The notes beneath the pieces were generated by a model. That model was not told the origin of the DNA, made no database searches, and worked only from the letters and a program-made list of their open reading frames with translations. DNA of 52,508 nt, taken from Lachnospiraceae bacterium (GTDB lineage Bacteria > Bacillota > Clostridia > Lachnospirales > Lachnospiraceae). A program made the position numbers and the translations under genes. The stretch is taken from NCBI GenBank assembly GCA_014804485.1, contig JAAUZT010000042.1, positions 1-52,508 on the forward strand, written 5' to 3'. This document shows positions 27,335 through 36,131 of the stretch, piece after piece. Each line of letters begins with the position of its first letter. Within the stretch, counting starts at the first letter, position 1.

Positions 27335-28105
27335 ATGAGTAACGGATTATTACAAAGTATTGCAGACAATCTGACATTTGTGCTGGTCTGCATAGGGGTA
27401 GCGGTAGGATTGTTTGCCATCGCATACGCGGCTGAGAAGTATGTGTATAAGCGGGACGGTATTACAGAGCGTATTTTAAGCACCAGAAAGATCACGATGA
27501 TCGGGCTTTTCTCTGCACTGGCGGTGATTCTGCATATTTTCGATTTCCCGATTTTGTTTCTGGCACCGGGATTTTATAAGCTGGATTTCAGTGAGATTCC
27601 GGCGCTGGTGGGCACCTTCGCTTTCGGTCCGGTAGCGGGCGTGATGATCGAGTTCTGCAAGATTCTGCTGAAACTGGTGATCAAAGGCACCAGTACTGCT
27701 TTTGTGGGAGATCTGGCCAATTTTGTAATCGGCTGTAGTCTGATTCTGCCGGCATCGATCATCTATATGTTCAAGAAGACGCGTAAAAGGGCGATTCTGG
27801 CGTGTATTGCCGGGTCGGTGATCATGACAGTATTCGGAACGGCGTTTAACGGCGTGTATCTGCTTCCGGCGTTTTCAACGTTATTCGGAATGCCCATGGA
27901 TGCGATTATCGGGGCAGGCGCAGCGATCAACGGGAATATTAACAGTGTTACGACGTTCGTATGTTTCGCGGTAGCGCCCATCAATATCATCAAGAGCGTG
28001 GCGGCTTCCGGTGTGACGCTGCTCATCTATAAACCGCTCAGTCCGATCTTGAAAAATGCACAGCTTTCCACGGTGCGCAAAGACAAGATGGCGGTGGAAA
28101 AATAA
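27335..28105 (+). CDS. ribU: Riboflavin ECF-transporter S component RibU
   Basis: A 256-residue integral membrane protein of the RibU family, the substrate-binding part of an energy-coupling-factor importer for riboflavin. It has six or so hydrophobic helices. The usual RibU stretches are present: the start of the core at RKITMIGLFSALAVILHIFD, LDFSEIPALVGTFAFGP and GDLANFVIGCSLILPAS. An extra N-terminal membrane helix (about 8-30) precedes the core. ATG 27335 follows TGGAGG with four bases between; an in-frame ATG seven codons upstream has no good binding site. The FMN riboswitch directly upstream confirms the role. The ECF ATPases and T component are not in the window. Confidence 0.93.
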   Translation: MSNGLLQSIADNLTFVLVCIGVAVGLFAIAYAAEKYVYKRDGITERILSTRKITMIGLFSALAVILHIFDFPILFLAPGFYKLDFSEIPALVGTFAFGPVAGVMIEFCKILLKLVIKGTSTAFVGDLANFVIGCSLILPASIIYMFKKTRKRAILACIAGSVIMTVFGTAFNGVYLLPAFSTLFGMPMDAIIGAGAAINGNINSVTTFVCFAVAPINIIKSVAASGVTLLIYKPLSPILKNAQLSTVRKDKMAVEK

Positions 28106-28155
28106 CAGGCATTTGACTATGAGTTGCCTGATTTATAACATTGTAGGAAATGAGG

Positions 28156-28198
28156 GGAAAATGTAAGCTGGTTCGAAGGATTACATTTTCCTTTTTTT
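28156..28198 (+). terminator. Terminator after ribU
   Basis: GGAAAATGTAA (28156-28166) pairs perfectly with TTACATTTTCC (28181-28191), followed by TTTTTTT. Confidence 0.9.
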
Positions 28199-28228
28199 AT
28201 GTAGTGGGATTGGGGTGTTAAAAGGTGC

Positions 28229-28484
28229 TTATCATAGGCTGAGAGGGCAGATTGCACAAAATGTTCCCGAAGCTGTCCGGCTCCGTCATATGGATTTTCT
28301 AAATATTCCGGCAAGGTTATGCAAACGGACGAAACCGCCCTCTATTCGCCATCCAGGCTTATTACGGGCTTTTCGGGACATCCATGTCCCGAAATTTCTG
28401 AGTATTGAACGGAATATTAAGAAAATCTCATATGACTCCGCACGACAGCTTCGGGAACATTTTGTGCAATCTGCCTATGAAAGT
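28229..28484. mobile_element. MITE-like long inverted-repeat element
   Basis: Two arms of ~75-80 bp (about 28229-28310 and 28411-28484) are inverted near-copies sharing AGATTGCACAAAATGTTCCC and GAAGCTGTC. The left arm has a ~9-bp insertion near its outer end. The ~100-bp centre holds a perfect palindrome, TTTCGGGACAT-CC-ATGTCCCGAAA. Because the arms are inverted, both strands encode a peptide containing QLREHFVQSA; this follows from the repeat and is not evidence of a gene. No transposase or clear target-site duplication was seen, so a MITE or other structured repeat is a tentative label. Confidence 0.6.
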
Positions 28485-28987
28485 TTATTGATTAAAGCTT
28501 GGGGTAAATCAGTTTGTACGCTCTACTCGTTATTTTCATAGATGTGATTTAGCCTTTTTACGGAGTAAAAGAGTTATATATTATTGAAAGCAGTGAATTA
28601 AGATAATATTAAGGTTTCACTATCACGATTTTAAGAATCGGTTGTTATGATACTCCCGTAGAACGGAGCACAGAAGCAAAAGTAGGGCACGTTTCCGGGA
28701 AACAGAAAATTTAATAAAAGTTTATATATTATAAATATCCTTGAAGAAAAATATATGATAAGGTCGTTACAATATATGGATAGAAAGTAACTGTTCAGAA
28801 GGTGCTTCCGCGAGGTGTTTTTTTGAGTGAAGCGTAAGCGGAAGCCACAGAAACCCCGAGGTAGACATACACGAACAGGATAAGACGGACCTTTTTCCTG
28901 ACATTCCCGCAGTTAAAAACCCTGCCGCAAGCAGCCACATGGCGCTTTGCTCGCGGGAATAAAATGTAATAAACAGGAGGATCAACT
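28485..28987 (+). other. ~500-bp gene-free region before the ABC exporter operon
   Basis: AT-rich to 28786, then GC-richer. It holds the dispersed 14-mer GTAACTGTTCAGAA (28787-28800), a GCTTCCGC...GCGGAAGC inverted repeat (about 28803-28848) and an ATTCCCGC...GCGGGAAT inverted repeat (about 28902-28962). Both repeats could fold in the leader of the operon. No convincing promoter or coding sequence was found. Confidence 0.45.
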
Positions 28988-29689
28988 ATGGAAGCATTGG
29001 TTGAGATCCGGGATATGTGCAAGACATATAACCCCGGTGAAAATGAAGTAAAAGCGCTGGATCATGTGAGCCTGACGATTCACGAGAGGGAATTCGTGGC
29101 AATCATCGGGCATTCGGGTTCCGGTAAATCTACGCTGATGAATATGCTGGGGTGTCTGGACGTGCCTACCAGTGGCAGTTATTACCTGCACGGGCATGAT
29201 GTGGCGGGAATGACGGACGATGAATTGTCGGATATCCGCAATCAGGAGATAGGATTTATCTTTCAGGGATTTAATCTGATTCCGAGTCTGACGGCACTTG
29301 AGAATGTGGAATTGCCTTTGATCTATCGGGGTGTCGGTAAAAGAGAGAGGACAGAGTTATCTGACAGGGCGCTTGACAAAGTGGGGTTGGAGAATCGTAA
29401 GGATCATAAGCCTTCCGAGATGTCCGGCGGCCAGCAGCAGAGGGTTGCCATCGCCAGAGCCATAGCACAGGCACCGCCCATTATTCTGGCAGATGAACCT
29501 ACCGGTAATCTTGACTCCGGTTCCACGAGAGAGATCATGGAAATTCTCAAAGGATTACATGAAGAAGGCAGAACCGTGATATTGATCACTCATGATAACG
29601 AGATCGCGGCACAGGCTAAGAGGGTCATTAAGATCATGGACGGCAAGATTGTGGAAGATTATATGAATGAGGTACAGCAGGCTGTCTGA
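28988..29689 (+). CDS. ABC transporter ATP-binding protein, MacB/LolD type
   Basis: A 233-residue ATPase that powers the adaptor and permease encoded downstream. Walker A is GHSGSGKST (residues 41-49), followed by the Q-loop region [20 protein letters not shown]. The ABC signature is [14 protein letters not shown], Walker B with catalytic Glu is [12 protein letters not shown], and the H-loop is [23 protein letters not shown] and EPTGNLDS are typical of the MacB/LolD/FtsE group, which exports or extracts substrates rather than importing them. ATG 28988 follows CAGGAGG. Next genes: MacA-like adaptor (175 bp downstream) and FtsX-type permease. Confidence 0.95.
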   Translation: MEALVEIRDMCKTYNPGENEVKALDHVSLTIHEREFVAIIGHSGSGKSTLMNMLGCLDVPTSGSYYLHGHDVAGMTDDELSDIRNQEIGFIFQGFNLIPSLTALENVELPLIYRGVGKRERTELSDRALDKVGLENRKDHKPSEMSGGQQQRVAIARAIAQAPPIILADEPTGNLDSGSTREIMEILKGLHEEGRTVILITHDNEIAAQAKRVIKIMDGKIVEDYMNEVQQAV

Positions 29690-29863
29690 AAAGAATGCAA
29701 GAATCGGCAGTGAGAGCTTATATCTGCGAAAAAGATTCAGATGGACAGTAGGAAGCGGAGGGAATTAACAGAACTGTCAAGATGATAGAAAAGATGATGA
29801 AGCATGAAAGCCTAAAATGGGAAAGGTAAAAAATCTGAAAAGAAGGAGCGGGAAGGAACAGCA

Positions 29864-31402
29864 ATGAAAGAAGAATTGAAAACAGCAGACTCCGTTACAA
29901 ACAATGTAAGCATGGTAAACACTGCGGAGACGGGGAATCAGACGGAACAAGATGGCAGGAAACACAAAGCGAAGAAAGAGAAAGCGCCGAAGACACCTAT
30001 GGATAAGAAGAAAAAGAAGAAAATCATAAGACGCTGCGTTATCGGTGGTGTGGCAGCGGTGATCGTCCTTTTTATAGTCAGCAATTCCATTGCAGCCAAG
30101 AATGCGGGCACCATTGTATATACTACTACGGCGACAGTGGAAAATATAGAGCAGACGTTAAATACTAGCGGCACCGTCAAGAGTGAGGTGACGAAAACCT
30201 ATTTTGCACCGGTGGCGGTTCAGATCGGTTCGGTAGATGTGGCGGCCGGAGACAGCGTGAAAAAGGGAGACAGCCTTATAAAGTATGATGCAGATGCTCT
30301 GGAAGAAGCAAAGCAGATCGCAGAGTTGAAGCTGCAGGCTAACGAGGGCGGTTATGAAAGCTCCATCCATAAAGATAATAAGTACATAGCGGAGCTGGGA
30401 GAGGCCAACGTGAATCTGGCGGTGCTGGAGCAGCAGATCGCAGACAGTGAGAACTATGTCAAGGAGCTGCAGCAGAAGATCAATGATAAGAAGACATGGC
30501 TTGCGCATGAGGGGACGTTACTGCAGGTATCGCTGTTAGACTGGTCGGACAGACCGGATTCAGAGGAGTATCTGAATCTGCAGAAGATGATACAGTTCAA
30601 CAGCTACGAGCAGCAGAATAACAAAGATATCCTTGCATGGCAGAAGGAAGTAGAGATCTATGAGGAGAAAATCGCCGCCTACAAGGAATACCGTTCCGAG
30701 ATGAAATCGCAGAAGAGCAGTTCCGAGGGCGGTTCCATGGACAGCGGCAGCAGAAGCCAGCTGGAAGCCAATACGCAGATGGAGCGGATTAACGGCCAGG
30801 AGACGTTACATGATATTCAAGAAGTAGAGAACGGTATTCTTGCGGATTTCGACGGTGTAGTCACTGAGATGGAGGCTGTGGAAGGTGCAATCCCGCAGGA
30901 GGGAACGAAGTTAGTTACGGTGGAGAGCACGGAGAAGGTCAAGGTAGAGATTACCGTGTCCAAATATGATCTGGAGAAAATACAGATCGGACAGACTGCG
31001 TCTATCGATATCGCGAATAAGAAGTATGAAGGTAAAGTGACCAAGATTAATCGTATGGCGACCACCAATGCCAGTGGTGCGGCGGTAGTAGGCGCGGAGA
31101 TTGAAATTGAAAATCCGGATTCGGAGATTTATCTTGGGGTAGAAGCCAGAGTGGAGATCAATACGGCATCCGTGTCGGGTGCGGTGGCGGTGCCTGTTGA
31201 GGTCATCAATACGGATAAGGACGGAGATTTTGTATTCGTGGCGGAGAACGGTGTGGCGGTGAAGAAACGCATTACGACGGGAATTTCTTCAGACAGCTAC
31301 AGCGAGATTAAGGAAGGTCTGTCAGAAGGAGAAACGATCATTGTGACAACAGGACAGGAACTGGAAGAAGGTGCGCCGGTGACTGCGATTCCGCAACAGT
31401 AA
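29864..31402 (+). CDS. HlyD/MacA-like efflux adaptor protein
   Basis: A 512-residue adaptor for the ABC exporter. A Lys-rich cytoplasmic N-terminus (~55 residues) precedes one membrane segment (about 57-75, VIGGVAAVIVLFIVSNSIA). Then come a lipoyl-like half motif (VQIGSVDVAAGDSVKKGDSL), a long coiled coil (about 150-330), the second lipoyl half (ILADFDGVVTEMEAVEGAIP) and beta-barrel domains (KVKVEITVSKYDLEKIQIGQ). The coiled coil contains a Ser-rich insertion (SQKSSSEGGSMDSGSRSQLE). In Gram-positive bacteria such adaptors pair with MacB-like permeases to export peptides or antibiotics. A hairpin repeat follows three bases after the stop. Confidence 0.9.
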   Translation: MKEELKTADSVTNNVSMVNTAETGNQTEQDGRKHKAKKEKAPKTPMDKKKKKKIIRRCVIGGVAAVIVLFIVSNSIAAKNAGTIVYTTTATVENIEQTLNTSGTVKSEVTKTYFAPVAVQIGSVDVAAGDSVKKGDSLIKYDADALEEAKQIAELKLQANEGGYESSIHKDNKYIAELGEANVNLAVLEQQIADSENYVKELQQKINDKKTWLAHEGTLLQVSLLDWSDRPDSEEYLNLQKMIQFNSYEQQNNKDILAWQKEVEIYEEKIAAYKEYRSEMKSQKSSSEGGSMDSGSRSQLEANTQMERINGQETLHDIQEVENGILADFDGVVTEMEAVEGAIPQEGTKLVTVESTEKVKVEITVSKYDLEKIQIGQTASIDIANKKYEGKVTKINRMATTNASGAAVVGAEIEIENPDSEIYLGVEARVEINTASVSGAVAVPVEVINTDKDGDFVFVAENGVAVKKRITTGISSDSYSEIKEGLSEGETIIVTTGQELEEGAPVTAIPQQ

Positions 31403-31404
31403 AA

Positions 31405-31464
31405 AGAGATGAAGTTTTTCCAAGTCACCAAAATACGCTGACTAAGAAAAACTAAATCATCTCT
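31405..31464 (+). repeat. Dispersed hairpin element, copy D (hairpin 1 only)
   Basis: Three helices in the same layout as copies A-C but with different sequence: outer AGAGATGA/TCATCTCT, middle AGTTTTTC/GAAAAACT, inner AGTCA/TGACT, loop region AAAATAC. The second hairpin is missing. It starts three bases after the adaptor stop and precedes the permease gene. A partial restart, GAGATGAAGTTATTAC, follows at 31465. Confidence 0.7.
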
Positions 31465-31514
31465 GAGATGAAGTTATTACTTGAAAGACAGCGGGAAAGG
31501 GACAGGTTGGTACA

Positions 31515-32735
31515 ATGGCACAAATATGGGAATATATTAAAATTGCTCTTTTGAATATAAAGAACAATAAGGGAAGGTCCGTTCTTACCATGCTGGGCAT
31601 TATCATCGGTATTGCTTCCGTGATTCTGATTATATCCATCGGTAACGGAATGAGAAGTCAGATCAACGGCGAGCTGGACAGCATGGCAGGCGGACAGGTA
31701 GCGCTCTATACCAATGATTCCGTGGAAGGCAACGATGTGACCTTTACGGACGAAGACTTTGAACTGATTGAAGAGAAAGTAGAACATGTCAAGGGCGTTA
31801 CGCCGCAATATTCGATGTGGGCGAATGCGGAAGGGCGCAAAGGTAATTTTGAAGCGTTGGTATATGCGGGTAATGAAGCGCTGCAATACTGCGTGGCGAA
31901 GGAGCCGATTGCGAAGGGAAGATACTTTACGGAAAGTGATTATCTTGGAGGCAATAAGGTATGCGTTATCAACGAGACCAGTGCCAGAATGCTCTTCGGT
32001 ACAACGGATGTGATTGGAATGAATTTCGATGTGACGATTTACAATGTGACGCAGGAGATGTCCATTGTGGGAGTCAGAGAAGACAGTAAATCCACGATGC
32101 TTTCCGCACTGAACGGCAGCGGTTATCTGCAGGTGGAAATGCCGATCTCCACGCTGGGATCGAGTTACGGATTCTGGGTGGAAGATTTCCAACAGTTCTA
32201 TATTGTGGGAGAGAGCGCCGAGTATTCAACGCAGGTAGCGGGAGATTCTCTGCGTCTGATGGAAAATAAGCATAATGTGCGCGGAGAAAACAAGATCATG
32301 ATGGAGAGTTTCGCGGATGCGCAGTCGCAGATCGACAGTATCTTGAGCGTGATTACGGTCTTTATCTCATTCGTAGCAGCGATCTCGCTTCTGGTAGGCG
32401 GAATCGGCGTTATGAATATCATGCTTGTGTCCGTGACGGAGCGCACGAGAGAGATCGGTATCCGTAAGTCGCTGGGTGCAAGGACGAATTCTATTCTTTT
32501 ACAGTTTCTGGCGGAGGCCGGTATCATTACACTGATCGGCGGATTGATCGGCATAGGACTGGGCAGTCTGGGAGCGGTGGGGGTCTGCAGCATTATGGGA
32601 TTCCAGGCGCAGGTGAAAGTGACTACGGTATTGTTTGCGGCGATCTTTTCCTCGGCGGTGGGTATCTTCTTCGGAATCTATCCGGCCAAGAAAGCAGCCA
32701 AGTTAAGTCCGATCGAGGCGCTGAGGCATGAGTAA
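31515..32735 (+). CDS. MacB/FtsX-type ABC transporter permease
   Basis: A 406-residue permease with the MacB plan. Membrane helix 1 (about 22-42, SVLTMLGIIIGIASVILIIS) is followed by a large extracellular MacB core domain (about 45-270). Three C-terminal helices follow (about 275-400), including the FtsX stretch VTERTREIGIRKSLGARTNS and the ending AAKLSPIEALRHE, which is almost diagnostic for this family. With the ATPase and adaptor upstream it completes a MacAB-like exporter. The substrate is not evident; family members export antimicrobial peptides or lipoproteins. A long hairpin follows the stop. Confidence 0.93.
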   Translation: MAQIWEYIKIALLNIKNNKGRSVLTMLGIIIGIASVILIISIGNGMRSQINGELDSMAGGQVALYTNDSVEGNDVTFTDEDFELIEEKVEHVKGVTPQYSMWANAEGRKGNFEALVYAGNEALQYCVAKEPIAKGRYFTESDYLGGNKVCVINETSARMLFGTTDVIGMNFDVTIYNVTQEMSIVGVREDSKSTMLSALNGSGYLQVEMPISTLGSSYGFWVEDFQQFYIVGESAEYSTQVAGDSLRLMENKHNVRGENKIMMESFADAQSQIDSILSVITVFISFVAAISLLVGGIGVMNIMLVSVTERTREIGIRKSLGARTNSILLQFLAEAGIITLIGGLIGIGLGSLGAVGVCSIMGFQAQVKVTTVLFAAIFSSAVGIFFGIYPAKKAAKLSPIEALRHE

Positions 32736-32761
32736 GGTATAAGGGCATTATTATGCATAAT

Positions 32762-32869
32762 AAAACCCTCAAGTGGGCTGCGGAAAATGGATTTTTTAAA
32801 TGTTTCAGTGGTACTATTATATGAAACATTAAGATAATCTTTTTTCTGCGCTGGACACTTGAGGGTTTT
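32762..32869. terminator. Long bidirectional hairpin between convergent genes
   Basis: AAAACCCTCAAGTG (32762-32775) pairs perfectly with CACTTGAGGGTTTT (32856-32869). Within lies a second stem AATGTTTCA/TGAAACATT (32799-32807 with 32822-32830), and partial pairing between them makes the whole ~108 bp an imperfect palindrome. It is flanked by A-rich and T-rich ends and lies between the permease (+) and SPFH (-) genes, so it can end both transcripts. Its size also fits a palindromic repeat element. Confidence 0.75.
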
Positions 32870-32893
32870 TATGCAGTCTGTTTGTTACATATT

Positions 32894-34393
32894 TTAGGAA
32901 TCAGAGTTTTTAATGACCACATTCACATCATCTAACCCAGATACATTTACATTTCGATTAACTTTTGCATCATAGGTATCCGCCTTGATGATTTCGGAAA
33001 GATCAATACCGGTTGCTTCCTTCATGCTTTCAAATAATTTCGCCATAACTACGGGCACATTTCCGGCAACCTGGTTGACGCCGGTGCTGTCGCCTTCTCC
33101 ACCGCCGATAATGGTAATCTTATCGATCTGTCCTAACGGCTCGGCAATCTTCGCCGCGATATCCGGCAGTACCTTGATCATCATTTCGGCTACGGCTGCC
33201 TTATTGTACTTTGCGTAAGCTTCTGCTTTTCGTTCCATGGCTTCCGCCTCTGCGATACCCTTAGCCTGAATCGCTGACGCTTCCGCTTCACCCACGGCAC
33301 GGATACCTTCCGCCTCCTGTTCTTTGGAGAAACGGTCGGCCTCCGCCTGTGCTTTTCTTGCCTCCGCCTCGCGCTGTGCCTCGAACTGCTTCGCTTCCGC
33401 CTCTTTCTGTCTCTGGTAGAGGGCGGCGTCTGCTTTCTGTTGGGCGGCATATTTATCCGCATCCGCCTGTTTCTTGACTTCCGCTTCCAGAGCCCGTTCT
33501 TTGACTGCGACTTGTTTCTGCTTTAATTCGATCTCACGTTCCTGCCTTGCGATATCTGCATTTGCCGTAGTTACCTCGATGGTCTTACGCTGTTCCTCTT
33601 TCTGGATCTCGTAAGCTGCGTCCGCCATAGCTTTCTTAGTGTCGGATTCCTGCTGCAATTCGGATTTCTTGATCGCCAGTTCGTTCTGTTTCTTAGCGAT
33701 CTCGGTCTGTGCAGCAACAGCCGCGTCGTTGGATTCTTTGTCGGCAGCGGCCTGCGCTACCTTGATGTCTCTTTCGCTTTCGGCCCTTGCGATGGCAGCA
33801 GTCTTTTTGATCTTAACAATATTATCAATACCCAGATTCTCGATGACATCGTTGCCGTCCACGAAGTTCTGTACGTTGAAGCTGACGATATCAAGTCCCA
33901 TCGCCGCCAGATCCGGCTCGGCATTTTCTTTTACCAAATTCGCGAATTTCTGCCGATCGGAGACCATTTCCTCTAACCGCATCTTACCTACGATCTCACG
34001 GACATTACCTTCCAGCACCTCTCTGGCAACGCCTGCGATGTACTCTGTATTTTTATTTAAGAAGTTCTCGGCGGCGAGACGCAGTCTGTCCGCCTCACTG
34101 CTGATCTTGATGTTGACGGTAGCATCCACATTGATGTTGATGTAGTCCGCCGTCGGAACCGCATTGCTGGTCTTGACATCGATCGGAATCAGTCGCAGAT
34201 TCAGCTTATCCAACCGCTCGAAGAACGGAATGCGTATGCTCGCTTTACCGATAACAATTTTGGATTTCTTCTTGAAACCGGAAATGATGTATGCCATGTC
34301 CGGCGGAGCTTTCACATACCCGATGGCCATGAAAATAATGAACAGAACCACCAGTATGATGATAATTAATGCGGGTAACCCTATTGCCTTCAT
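32894..34393 (-). CDS. Flotillin-like SPFH/band 7 protein
   Basis: A 499-residue membrane scaffold protein. It has an N-terminal hydrophobic segment (about 5-26, LIIIILVVLFIIFMAIGY), then a band 7/SPFH domain (about 30-190, including VPTADYININVDATVNIKIS). Next is a long Ala/Glu/Lys/Gln-rich coiled coil (about 195-395, many EAEAxxxQAEA-type repeats) and a C-terminal flotillin region (about 400-499, IAEPLGQIDKITIIGGGEGD). Bacterial flotillins organise membrane microdomains and oligomeric signalling or transport complexes. ATG 34393 follows AGGAGGGG by six bases. It appears to be transcribed alone. Confidence 0.93.
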   Translation of the reverse strand: MKAIGLPALIIIILVVLFIIFMAIGYVKAPPDMAYIISGFKKKSKIVIGKASIRIPFFERLDKLNLRLIPIDVKTSNAVPTADYININVDATVNIKISSEADRLRLAAENFLNKNTEYIAGVAREVLEGNVREIVGKMRLEEMVSDRQKFANLVKENAEPDLAAMGLDIVSFNVQNFVDGNDVIENLGIDNIVKIKKTAAIARAESERDIKVAQAAADKESNDAAVAAQTEIAKKQNELAIKKSELQQESDTKKAMADAAYEIQKEEQRKTIEVTTANADIARQEREIELKQKQVAVKERALEAEVKKQADADKYAAQQKADAALYQRQKEAEAKQFEAQREAEARKAQAEADRFSKEQEAEGIRAVGEAEASAIQAKGIAEAEAMERKAEAYAKYNKAAVAEMMIKVLPDIAAKIAEPLGQIDKITIIGGGEGDSTGVNQVAGNVPVVMAKLFESMKEATGIDLSEIIKADTYDAKVNRNVNVSGLDDVNVVIKNSDS

Positions 34394-34576
34394 TGTAATC
34401 CCCTCCTGTGAAATTGTACGGCAACATTGCGCAAGCGGTGAAAAATCTGATGTCGCGCGATAGAATGTTTACATATACAGTATATCTTATTCCGATGTAA
34501 AATGATATAGAAATTCACAGAAAATTTGACATGATAAAACAAAAAAATTACTTCCCATACCTATGCCACAACCTAA

Positions 34577-34713
34577 GCTCAGAGGGGAGTTAATATCTGA
34601 AGGAACCCCTCAAAAAGCGTCGGCACTTGACGAGGTATCTCACGAGTCTAGTGTCCGCTACGCTTTTTGAGGAGCGAGAGCGCGGTGACGCGGATATTAA
34701 CTTCACTCTGAGC
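34577..34713. repeat. Nested inverted-repeat element
   Basis: Outer arms: GCTCAGAGGGGAGTTAATATC (34577-34597, shown as two parts GCTCAGAG and GAGTTAATATC) against 34693-34713, with two mismatches. Inner arms: CCTCAAAAAGCGT (34608-34620) against ACGCTTTTTGAGG (34660-34672), perfect. It occupies the gap between the sensor kinase stop and the SPFH promoter region. No T-run follows on the minus strand, so it is unlikely to be a simple terminator; a palindromic repeat or MITE remnant fits better. No gene lies in 34394-34801. Confidence 0.65.
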
Positions 34714-34801
34714 GACCGGATTGTCCAATGTGTGAATAGTAATCCCAAAAAGTTAGTGCTTGTAGATAACCTTTGAACAGTAACAACGCAGGTTTTACCG
34801 C

Positions 34802-36097
34802 TCATAGCACCACCGTGAAGCAACTGCCTCCGCCCAACGCGTCACTCACCTGAATGTTTCCGCCATGCGCCTTCACAATTTCATAAGCAATCGACAAGCC
34901 CAGCCCGAAGTGATCCTTCGTGCTCCGGGATTTTTCTACACGATAGAATCGGTCAAAGATCTTCTTCTTATCCTCCTCCAAGATACCAATGCCGTTGTCT
35001 GTAACAGATATATGGAAGCGTTCTTTGTGCTTTGAGACTGCCAGAGTGATCTTCCCGTGTTCCGGCGTATAACTGATGGCATTATGTATCAGAATGGAAA
35101 TGACCTGACTAATACGTTCCGGATCTGCAGGGCATGCAGGCAGAGCACCCTCCGGAAGTTCTATGGAGAGGGAGATGGATTTTTCCTGTGCCAGTGGTTG
35201 GAAGGCCTCGTAAGAGTTCATGAGTAACGTATCCAGTTCCGTAGGCTCCATTCGGACGGGAAAACGTTGGTTATCAGATTGGGAGAGGGTAAGCATGTCG
35301 CTCACGAGTGAAGATACACGCAGACCTTCCTGACAGATCGTTTTCAGGAAACCGTCTCGGCGTTCCGGCGGAGCGCTTTTACAGCATTCGGCAGCGGACA
35401 GAATCACGGATAGGGGCGTACGGAGTTCATGGGAAGCAGAAGCGATAAAAAGCGCCTGCTTTTTCTGGTTCTCCACAATGGGTTTCAATAGTCTTCCGGT
35501 GAAAAACCAAGAGAAAATGCCCAGAAGCAGTACAGCCGCGACATCGATCAGCAAAAAGCGCAGACGTTGTTCCCGTATTTGGTTTTCCAAGTTCTGCAGA
35601 GAGGATAGAACGATGACCTCCAGAGTGGAATCAGGGCTGCCCATACGGATCACACTTCCGTAATATTTGGTTTCCGTGGAAGAGGAAGTAAATTCGTATT
35701 CGCAATGTGTGATCGTGGTGAAGACGCCTGTTCGCGTGGAAACTTCAAGGTCGGATTGATTGGCGTAAGCGTCGCGGCTCTCCTGAAGAAGGACGTCTCT
35801 GGAAGAGTTATCTTTCGGAACATTTAACTGATTAAAGAGAAACGGCGTTCCGTTGTCCAGCACAAAGAAGAGATAGTTGCCCTGTGCTTCCATTTTGGAC
35901 AGCCATTCCATAGAGATAACGGTCTGTTGTTCAAGATTGGTGGAAATCGTGTTCATATCATTTTTGAAAGCCTGAAACTGATTCCTGTAAAGTCCTGTTT
36001 CCGATACATATAAATAACAGAAGGACATGATGATCATGATAATAGCGGTGATTCCCGTGCACAGCAGAGTCAGCCGCAGATGTACTTTCTGAAACAT
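34802..36097 (-). CDS. Sensor histidine kinase
   Basis: A 431-residue membrane kinase paired with the response regulator upstream. Membrane helices lie at about 8-30 and 181-200, with an extracellular sensor region of ~150 residues between. The HisKA phosphoacceptor is H223 in SASHELRTPLSVI. The ATP-binding domain shows the N-box (HNAISYTPEHGKI), DNGIGI, an F-box region and GLGLSIAYEIVKAHGG. ATG 36097 is chosen because AAGGAGGGG lies just upstream; a longer in-frame GTG start at 36160 would bury that site and overlap the regulator gene further. With this start a 34-bp gap separates it from the regulator. The signal sensed is unknown. Confidence 0.93.
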   Translation of the reverse strand: MFQKVHLRLTLLCTGITAIIMIIMSFCYLYVSETGLYRNQFQAFKNDMNTISTNLEQQTVISMEWLSKMEAQGNYLFFVLDNGTPFLFNQLNVPKDNSSRDVLLQESRDAYANQSDLEVSTRTGVFTTITHCEYEFTSSSTETKYYGSVIRMGSPDSTLEVIVLSSLQNLENQIREQRLRFLLIDVAAVLLLGIFSWFFTGRLLKPIVENQKKQALFIASASHELRTPLSVILSAAECCKSAPPERRDGFLKTICQEGLRVSSLVSDMLTLSQSDNQRFPVRMEPTELDTLLMNSYEAFQPLAQEKSISLSIELPEGALPACPADPERISQVISILIHNAISYTPEHGKITLAVSKHKERFHISVTDNGIGILEEDKKKIFDRFYRVEKSRSTKDHFGLGLSIAYEIVKAHGGNIQVSDALGGGSCFTVVL

Positions 36098-36131
36098 GGT
36101 GCCCCTCCTTCGTGTCATAATATGCTGAAAC

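Noticed and set aside
28215-28541. A 108-codon frame with the peptide QLREHFVQSA
   Set aside because: It runs through a long inverted repeat, and the same peptide appears on both strands only because the arms are inverted.
34577-34713. Considered as a terminator of the sensor kinase gene
   Set aside because: No T-run follows the stem on the minus strand, and the nested arms look like a repeat element.
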